From contig CALNVZ010003426.1 in the NCBI GenBank assembly GCA_940671915.1, positions 5,891,732 through 5,955,731 of the forward strand: a stretch of 64,000 bases of DNA, written 5' to 3'. Below, piece after piece: positions 62,701 through 64,000 of the stretch; position 1 is the stretch's first letter, and each line of letters opens with the position of its first letter. Source of the DNA: Paracentrotus lividus. Taxonomy: Eukaryota > Echinodermata > Echinoidea > Camarodonta > Echinidae. A model generated the notes under the pieces. That model did no database searches and had not been told where the DNA came from. It saw only the letters and a program-made list of their open reading frames with translations. The translations under genes were made by a program, and so were the position numbers.

Positions 62701-62752
62701 ATGAAGGTGTTTATGGACCTTGTGATGGAACCATGTAAACATCTTATCAAAG
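32661..62752 (+). CDS. UTP20: UTP20 (DRIM), U3 snoRNP-associated HEAT-repeat protein, 5' 24 exons (partial)
   Basis: UTP20 is a very large nucleolar alpha-helical (HEAT/ARM repeat) scaffold of the SSU processome that is needed for 18S rRNA maturation. Animal homologues are about 2,800 residues, so the window covers roughly the first 1,050. Conserved stretches are visible throughout: HINIDVIHR, LVVQLARDLQTDFYPHF, RRFAAESFAFIMRKV, LPWILVLE, RELSPLLLRFIKNEFY, LYLEPQLKELYMNLL and ILRFIAG. All placed exons have GT-AG borders and matching phases except exons 13-14. The start ATG (context AAAATGG) aligns with the start of animal UTP20. An acidic/basic low-complexity segment in exon 21 (EDGEDEIEDQKGKKKR) is a likely disordered nucleolar linker. 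Introns carry several transposons and unusual splice-junction arrays. The gene continues beyond 64000. Confidence 0.95.
33426..33640 (+). repeat. Intron 1 duplication, copy 1
   Basis: About 215 bp that recur at 34250-34475 in the same orientation (shared TTCCCCGTCATTCTCATACC, GGTAGCAGCG, CGGAAGAGCG, CAATTCAGAGTA). The 110-aa open frame across it is not conserved in the second copy. Not recognised. Confidence 0.8.
33870..34235. repeat. TTGCCC/GGGCAA hairpin repeat in intron 1
   Basis: Short inverted motifs such as CTTGCCC..GGGCAAG occur at 33881-33899, 34159-34178 and 34216-34232, bracketing about 350 bp. It looks like a small fold-back element lying between the two intron 1 duplicates. Confidence 0.5.
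34250..34475 (+). repeat. Intron 1 duplication, copy 2
   Basis: Second copy of the segment at 33426. It holds an ETS-like ACCGGAAG core and a CRE-like TGACGTC and ends in AGA|GTAAGT, a good donor consensus 140 bp before UTP20 exon 2. It could be an alternative 5' exon or promoter, but nothing proves transcription. Confidence 0.7.
34614..34694 (+). CDS. UTP20: UTP20 exon 2
   Basis: Twenty-seven codons, FESFSERIAHINIDVIHR and onward, phase 0 at both ends, TTTACAG acceptor and CAG|GTATGA donor. Strongly conserved UTP20 N-terminal block. Confidence 0.93.
34904..36322. mobile_element. 1.4-kb TIR element in UTP20 intron 2
   Basis: GGTCGTGTGTCA at 34904 recurs inverted at 36311-36322, with similarity extending inward (TTGGGG). 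The interior contains several CAGGGTG-type motifs (35083, 35103, 35444) and no transposase. Confidence 0.65.
36515..36581 (+). CDS. UTP20: UTP20 exon 3
   Basis: 67 bp, DADSFFAEGLAKWRDLNCTQ and onward. It starts in phase 0 and leaves one base. TTTAG acceptor and TCG|GTAAAA donor. It matches the YFFEGLLKWREL-type block of animal UTP20. Confidence 0.92.
36582..37139. other. UTP20 intron 3
   Basis: Nothing recognisable except a G run (36898-36908) and a C run (about 36992-37004), the ends of a poly-G/poly-C pair about 95 bp apart. Confidence 0.7.
37140..37272 (+). CDS. UTP20: UTP20 exon 4
   Basis: 133 bp, VDFSREISHQVQSFAQLVHF and onward to IPLL. TCTAG acceptor and GA|GTAAGT donor. Two bases carry over to exon 5. 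Confidence 0.92.
37273..39027. other. UTP20 intron 4, repeat-derived
   Basis: The stretch 37490-38340 is rich in TGCCC/GGGCA motifs. It holds a two-copy 63-bp tandem (near 37995-38117, AAACAGAAAATCACCACCT in both) and a poly-A tract. It resembles a degenerate transposon with no ORF of note. Confidence 0.5.
39028..39216 (+). CDS. UTP20: UTP20 exon 5
   Basis: 189 bp, LVVQLARDLQTDFYPHFKDF and onward to LVRDIEDVY. GATACAG acceptor and CAG|GTAAAA donor. Two bases carry over. Highly conserved. Confidence 0.94.
39664..39808 (+). CDS. UTP20: UTP20 exon 6
   Basis: 145 bp, SMYSPLLAEDRKEHVRRFAA and onward, ending phase 0 at CAG|GTAAGA. The RRFAAESFAFIMRKV segment is a hallmark block of UTP20. Confidence 0.95.
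39809..40528. other. UTP20 intron 6
   Basis: Contains one end of a dispersed repeat (TGGGGCCCATTACATCCA near 39903, with GTTGTCAGTTCTGACA following) and a C13 run near 40042. The partner end was not found. Confidence 0.45.
40529..40606 (+). CDS. UTP20: UTP20 exon 7
   Basis: 78 bp, QAKGLGHLLFDMLKGVRHQT and onward. Phase 0 at both ends, CTTGTAG acceptor and AGG|GTGAGT donor. Confidence 0.94.
40607..41410. other. UTP20 intron 7
   Basis: Ordinary AT-rich intron. I see nothing else in it. Confidence 0.7.
41411..41575 (+). CDS. UTP20: UTP20 exon 8
   Basis: 165 bp, ILPVLLHRLGPCRRGNDLSS and onward (DLPWILVLECFKEMF). Phase 0 at both ends, TTCCAG acceptor and TTG|GTGAGT donor. Confidence 0.94.
41576..42379. 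other. UTP20 intron 8
   Basis: No repeat or gene recognised. Confidence 0.7.
42380..42508 (+). CDS. UTP20: UTP20 exon 9
   Basis: 129 bp, NEASFLEGQDGTALQLNSIM and onward to KPRLLCQ. Phase 0 at both ends, CTTCCAG acceptor and CAG|GTAAGC donor. The 3' two thirds are duplicated twice downstream. Confidence 0.92.
42568..42666 (+). repeat. Duplicate of UTP20 exon 9 (copy 2), open and in frame
   Basis: About 99 bp matching the 3' part of exon 9 with few changes, followed by an intact GTAAGC donor. If its internal CCTCACAG served as acceptor, 42583-42666 would be an 84-bp, 28-codon cassette in phase 0, fully open and compatible with exons 9 and 10. The tract before that AG is purine-rich, so the acceptor looks weak. 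Confidence 0.85.
42717..42813 (+). repeat. Duplicate of UTP20 exon 9 (copy 3)
   Basis: Another copy of the exon 9 end. Here the donor reads CAGTAAGC, so one G is missing compared with CAG|GTAAGC, and the natural junction is lost. A G run of 14 bases precedes it. The repeating unit, exon part plus intron part, is about 150 bp. Confidence 0.85.
42814..44046. other. Rest of UTP20 intron 9
   Basis: A two-copy short tandem near 43100-43160 (TCAAAGATTTGGAGCACCTG in both) and a G run near 43733. Otherwise unremarkable. Confidence 0.6.
44047..44181 (+). CDS. UTP20: UTP20 exon 10
   Basis: 135 bp, SVISSVGRQSLPECYGKTLL and onward to EDISSLIKS. Phase 0 at both ends, TCATAG acceptor and TCG|GTATGT donor. 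Its last about 24 bases plus donor seed a satellite array. Confidence 0.9.
44182..45637 (+). repeat. Array A: about 37 tandem copies of the exon 10 donor junction
   Basis: The first four units (about 46 bp) carry a recognisable exon 10 tail (GATATATCATCTCTTATCAA) followed by G|GTATGTTCAGTAATA. After about 44370 the unit shortens to 38 bp (CATCATTACTTATCACATCG then GTATGTTCAGTAATACTA) and becomes nearly homogeneous. Almost every unit keeps a G|GTATGT donor consensus. ORFs in it are repeat artefacts. Confidence 0.93.
45809..46140. mobile_element. 332-bp TIR element (MITE-like) in UTP20 intron 10
   Basis: The left TGGTGGTACATGTATCTAAC and the right-end reverse complement TGGTGGTATCTCACTTCGCG share TGGTGGTA, then TCGCGG and AACTACTT. 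The interior is rich in GAGACGTCTC-like palindromes and CAAAGTAG/CTACTTTG inverted motifs. Non-coding. Confidence 0.7.
46474..46525 (+). repeat. Duplicate of the exon 11 acceptor junction
   Basis: GGACAGGTGTTTAAAAGCAT here resembles GGACAGGTGTTTGAGAGCAA at the true exon 11 start 52 bp downstream. The upstream tract ATATTCTTGTTTGTTT also recurs around 46238. This is a one-unit version of the junction arrays seen in other introns. Confidence 0.7.
46532..46609 (+). CDS. UTP20: UTP20 exon 11
   Basis: 78 bp, VFESNYGSELVFDFSRSIFH and onward to SSFEQ. Phase 0 at both ends, GGACAG acceptor and CAG|GTAAAC donor. It matches the IFESRFEKRLIFSF region of animal UTP20. Confidence 0.93.
46610..47033. other. 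UTP20 intron 11
   Basis: Ordinary AT-rich intron. Nothing else seen. Confidence 0.7.
47034..47221 (+). CDS. UTP20: UTP20 exon 12
   Basis: 188 bp, DVLPGLCEYCHSKMAAKDLV and onward to FSRQIHI. ACATCAG acceptor and CAG|GTACAC donor. Two bases carry over. Confidence 0.9.
47257..47739. mobile_element. 483-bp TIR element in UTP20 intron 12
   Basis: AGGCC plus an A tract and TGTTTGTTTGCCCTCC at the left recur inverted at the right end (GGAGGGCAAACAAACA then T tract and GGCCT). GGTCGGTCGG motifs lie just inside both ends. Non-coding. Confidence 0.75.
47740..48552. other. Rest of UTP20 intron 12
   Basis: T-rich sequence, a GA-rich microsatellite (48290-48405) and otherwise nothing recognisable. Confidence 0.6.
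48553..48691 (+). CDS. UTP20: UTP20 exon 13, frame-disrupted and short
   Basis: The first half continues exon 12 as SKGKRKGSKLHDVLSVPGYL. The second half matches UTP20 only in another frame, DIIESMMGMILRTLFSGQFY. About 30 residues that animal UTP20 has between these blocks are absent. The shift lies near 48600-48612. The borders (AACAG acceptor, CAG|GTAAGA donor) look good. A deletion or uncorrected read error in the assembly is likelier than a broken gene, since later exons are intact. Confidence 0.75.
48692..49085. other. Start of UTP20 intron 13
   Basis: Ordinary AT-rich intron sequence before array B. Nothing else seen. Confidence 0.6.
49086..49586 (+). repeat. Array B: about 7 extra copies of the exon 14 acceptor junction
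   Basis: Units of about 62-70 bp run CATAATGAGATGAATCTCTC, then TGTTTTATTTTGTAACAG, then the exon start ACCGATTGATAGATCAGAAT. The last unit runs into true exon 14. Each keeps a T-rich tract and CAG. Many one-base indels distinguish units, partly suggesting residual long-read errors. Confidence 0.92.
49587..49680 (+). CDS. UTP20: UTP20 exon 14
   Basis: 94 bp. The frame IDRSECCKKLQKTVSSLHDA and onward to QPHEN joins exon 15 in phase. TCACAG acceptor and ATG|GTAAGA donor. The first bases (ACGTCG) disagree with array copies (ACCG, ACGCG, ACCTCG), and one base too many would explain why the frame does not join the exon 13 second half. Confidence 0.8.
49681..50576. other. Start of UTP20 intron 14
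   Basis: No recognised feature. Short ORFs on both strands show no family motif. Confidence 0.6.
50577..52734 (+). repeat. Array C: 21 extra copies of the exon 15 acceptor plus exon start
   Basis: The unit is about 96-113 bp: TGTGAATGTCTCTCTC, a variable CT tract, TTGTCTTGTAG, then AACCCATGTTGTACATCCTA and about 40 more bases of exon 15, then an intronic joint ATTAATAATTAC. The length varies mainly in the CT tract. The last repeat continues directly into functional exon 15. Long ORFs here (up to 194 codons) are repeat artefacts. Confidence 0.95.
52735..52843 (+). CDS. UTP20: UTP20 exon 15
   Basis: 109 bp, EPMLYILYQAIQSLLVLSRP and onward to SILSLL. Starts in phase 1 and leaves two bases. CTTGTAG acceptor and AAG|GTATGT donor. 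Its first about 60 bp are the template of array C. Confidence 0.92.
52844..54308. other. UTP20 intron 15, left part
   Basis: An imperfect (GAT)n microsatellite at 52924-53000, extending weakly to about 53170. The rest shows no recognisable element. Confidence 0.7.
54309..54562 (-). mobile_element. tRNA-derived SINE
   Basis: The minus strand holds an RNA polymerase III A box (TAGCTCAATCGG, near 54539-54550) and a B box-like GAGTTCAAAACCC (near 54473-54485) spaced as in tRNA genes. A tRNA-unrelated body follows, with a (ATT)n tail at the plus-strand left end (54310-54330). It lies antisense in UTP20 intron 15. Confidence 0.85.
54623..54764 (+). CDS. UTP20: UTP20 exon 16
   Basis: 142 bp, RHHSSSPSMLLAADCYLSLC and onward to HNLSSPYSQ. 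Ends phase 0. CTTGCAG acceptor and CAG|GTAACT donor. Its 3' about 88 bp template array D. Confidence 0.92.
54765..56541 (+). repeat. Array D: 18 extra copies of the exon 16 end plus donor
   Basis: Unit of about 100 bp: GTAACTTAG, then exon-like AGTTTATGTACAGACAATGA through CATACAGCCAG, then GTAACT again. Most units keep the CCAG|GTAACT donor. Units near 55273, 55740 and 55925 have lost the CCATACAGCCAG part. In-frame reading through stops at TAG right after the donor. Confidence 0.95.
56665..56730 (+). CDS. UTP20: UTP20 exon 17
   Basis: 66 bp, VRRLTLRILDTFPVTLPPVE and onward. Phase 0 at both ends, GGACAG acceptor and ATG|GTAAGC donor. It matches the IRLLTIRIL.HF...LP block. Confidence 0.94.
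56960..57106 (+). CDS. UTP20: UTP20 exon 18
   Basis: 147 bp, TPQPVSVFRLCLEAEEVPVT and onward (ETYRDKLKCL). Phase 0 at both ends, TTTCAG acceptor and ATG|GTAGGA donor. Confidence 0.94.
57452..57640. repeat. Small fold-back in UTP20 intron 18
   Basis: GGCGCCTTACCAAAAGATAA (57452) recurs inverted at 57617-57640 (TTATCTTTTGCTTAGTCGCC). Arms of about 24 bp with further patchy pairing (GCCGCAC..GTGCGGC). Otherwise the intron is unremarkable. Confidence 0.65.
57780..57856 (+). CDS. UTP20: UTP20 exon 19
   Basis: 77 bp, VPLRFLLGQLYVNFQLLWEP and onward to VADII. Leaves two bases. CATTAG acceptor and CAA|GTAAGC donor. A signature block (VPLRYLLGMLYINFSALWDP in vertebrates). Confidence 0.96.
57857..58594. 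other. UTP20 intron 19
   Basis: The 3' half (58380-58560) looks repeat-like with inverted CCATTAAAA/CATTTTATGG-type motifs, but no element could be defined. Confidence 0.5.
58595..58924 (+). CDS. UTP20: UTP20 exon 20
   Basis: The longest exon here, 330 bp. KSHAYGMEKTMFWSVYSEAL through NLRRLLWKTM to SRELSPLLLRFI. Phase carries two bases in and out. TTCACAG acceptor and CAA|GTAAAT donor. The serine-rich middle is less conserved, the C-terminal block strongly conserved. Confidence 0.96.
58932..59380. mobile_element. TTAAAGGGAT-ended element, copy 2, next to the exon 20 donor
   Basis: An inverted copy of the 17133-17576 element. TTTCAAAAACAAAAGCAATT and AGTAAAAACAAACTACTA match the reverse complement of that copy, and the right end is CCCCTTTAA. 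The element starts about 7 bp after the exon 20 GT, so the donor is almost its direct neighbour. Confidence 0.8.
59381..59947. other. Rest of UTP20 intron 20
   Basis: Nothing recognisable apart from AT-rich sequence. Confidence 0.6.
59948..60088 (+). CDS. UTP20: UTP20 exon 21
   Basis: 141 bp, KNEFYVTDVNSAPTQDLRQV then an acidic and a lysine-rich stretch (EDGEDEIEDQKGKKKRPV). GTTACAG acceptor and CAA|GTAAAA donor. The charged tail matches the low-complexity linker at this point in vertebrate UTP20. Confidence 0.94.
60089..60671. other. UTP20 intron 21
   Basis: Ordinary AT-rich intron, nothing recognisable. Confidence 0.7.
60672..60762 (+). CDS. UTP20: UTP20 exon 22
   Basis: 91 bp, SLLAHLNLFSKYKDPKSLYL and onward to LKELYMN. 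Ends phase 0. TTTCAG acceptor and AAT|GTAAGT donor. Confidence 0.96.
60763..61183. other. UTP20 intron 22
   Basis: A CCCCCGACC-rich patch near 60910-60960 and A tracts. No defined element. Confidence 0.6.
61184..61395 (+). CDS. UTP20: UTP20 exon 23
   Basis: 212 bp, LLSSRNADIQKVALCCLYTY and onward (VTPYREQLDELMDEKLFRDA) to HREGLLPILF. Leaves two bases. TTTCAG acceptor and CAG|GTAGGT donor. Confidence 0.97.
61396..62585. other. UTP20 intron 23
   Basis: No recognisable element. Two ACAGTCTGTGT/ACACAGACTGT motifs (61461 and 61899) are inverted and about 440 bp apart, and may mark a worn TIR element. Confidence 0.45.
62586..62752 (+). CDS. UTP20: UTP20 exon 24 (last in window)
   Basis: 167 bp, RILYGKMLSKTSPGSQGKGG then RRSVILRFIAGSNTDEMKVF and onward to CKHLIK. 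Leaves one base. TTTAG acceptor and AAG|GTAATC donor. The coding sequence continues beyond 64000. Confidence 0.97.
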
Positions 62753-63404
62753 GTAATCAAATAATTGTTTGGTCAAGATGATAATAATAATAACAAACTG
62801 GTTCTTATGTAGCGCATAATAGATTAAAACTGCTCTATGCGCTTTCCATACAGCTCTCCAACATTACACTACAACGATAATAGATCAGTCTTTAGGTGAC
62901 TTTTACATGATACAACTGATGTAGTAGACCGTAGATTGGATGGCAAATAATGGCAATAATGGCAATGATAGTGATAACATAAATGAAATTAACAAGCAAT
63001 ATATTAAGAATTCCATAACGTAAGAAATACAAATTATGAAGAGAGAAAAGAAGATGATGCCATGCCTTTTCTTTAACAGTACTATCACTTCCAAGTTAGA
63101 TATATATGTACATGTAGTTATCCTACCAAAACTGAGGAAACATTACATGTAGCCTGTTATCCAGATCGTCAATGAATTGATAGTTACAGATCACCAAAGA
63201 ATTTATAGTATGTCTTTTCACCTGACACCAAATGGTGATTATTTGCTCTTTCTTCCACATCAGCAATTATTCAACTTTATGTTAAAGGAGGAGTCCGGGC
63301 TGAAATGAAAAAGTTTTGTAAAATTAAGTAAAATTCATCAAGCACAACGCAGAAAATTTCATCAAAATCTCTCTGCAGCAATAACGGCTTCACGCGCTGT
63401 CTCA
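62753..63404. other. UTP20 intron 24, left part
   Basis: Contains a dispersed-repeat phrase (TAGCGCATAATAGATTAAAA near 62811, with CTATGCGCTTTCC following) and an AGGAGTCCGGGCTGAAATGA phrase near 63288. Both look like fragments of interspersed repeats. Neither was assigned. Confidence 0.4.
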
Positions 63405-64000
63405 TGGAGCTAATGAGGTGATTAATGTCTCTGACGACCAGTACATCCATGCAGCCTCCAGAGCCACACCAGCTGCCGCAGTCCAAGTGGATGGGCTTCG
63501 AGCTGCTGGATACTTCTCCCCATCATGTCCCAGACGTGCTCTATCGGGTTCAAGTCTGGGGACCTCGCTGGCCACTCCATACGCTCAATTCCATGGCCTC
63601 AAGGAACTCGGTCACCACCCTAGCTCGGTGGGGACGGGCATTTTCATCCATCAAAATGAAGTTTCACCCACATTTTCAGCAAATGGCACCACTATAGGTT
63701 CGAGGACTTCATCCCTGTACCTCATCCTGTCATTGCTCCCCTGGGACCACGTAGAGACGAGTACAGTTGTCATAGGTGATGCCTCCCAACCATGATGCTG
63801 CCTCCCCATAACGGTCATGTTCTGCAATACAGGGGTCAGCAAATCTCTCTCCTGGTCGCCTCCAGACTCTCAAAACGTCCATCATTGGTGGTCAACGGAA
63901 AATCTGCTCTCATCTGTGAACAGAACTCTACGCCATTGCTGTCTGGTCCATCTGACATGTGCCGAGCCCAGTTGAGACGAATTCTTCTGTGAGCAGGGGG
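63405..64000 (-). pseudogene. Tc1/mariner transposase fragment in UTP20 intron 24, frameshifted
   Basis: On the minus strand the three catalytic blocks of a Tc1-type DDE transposase appear in order: VLFTDESRF (63909-63926), MDENARPHRAR (about 63620-63652) and RMEWPARSPDLNPIEHVWD (about 63528-63590). They lie in different frames with stops between, so this copy is dead. The N-terminal DNA-binding part would lie beyond the window edge. Its 3' flank joins a different repeat near 63400. Confidence 0.9.

Overview
This window is metazoan nuclear DNA from an invertebrate. An echinoderm such as a sea urchin or sea star is my best guess, from the look of the UTP20 protein and the repeat mix; this is inference and was not tested. 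It is AT-rich, intron-rich and heavily loaded with transposons, microsatellites and poly-G/poly-C runs. It contains one 60-base assembly gap (24376-24435).

Bases 1-32,660 are mostly transposon graveyard. In order: the 3' part of an L1/Tx1-like LINE (1-3158); a 4.7-kb element with terminal inverted repeats (TIRs) holding smaller fold-back elements (4518-9217); a Tc1/mariner-like element bounded by TA with another element nested in it and a third nested in that (15706-18682); a GGGGTAAGTGGGAC-type TIR element with a second element inserted in it (19420-21823); a CR1/L2/Jockey-like reverse transcriptase fragment beside the gap; and a complete-looking PIF/Harbinger element with TAA target duplications (26776-31515), its transposase broken, carrying two further elements nested one inside the other. 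Between these are two probable exons of an unrecognised minus-strand gene (18795-18945 and 12988-13066) that would encode a signal-anchor protein.

Bases 32,661-62,752 hold the 5' part of one plus-strand host gene, UTP20 (DRIM), a giant HEAT-repeat protein of the small-subunit processome. I could place 24 consecutive exons, about 1,050 codons, with agreeing splice phases except at exons 13-14. The gene continues past the window. After its last visible exon lies a broken Tc1/mariner transposase on the minus strand.

The most striking observation is inside UTP20. At several neighbouring exon-intron borders the splice junction itself, a piece of exon plus its splice site, has been copied head to tail. 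There are about 37 copies of the exon 10 donor, about 7 extra copies of the exon 14 acceptor, 21 extra copies of the exon 15 acceptor with about 60 bp of exon, 18 extra copies of the exon 16 end with its donor, 2 extra copies of exon 9, and 1 extra copy of the exon 11 acceptor. One extra exon 9 copy is an open, in-frame 84-bp cassette. These are satellite arrays made of decoy splice sites, each touching or close to the genuine junction it resembles.
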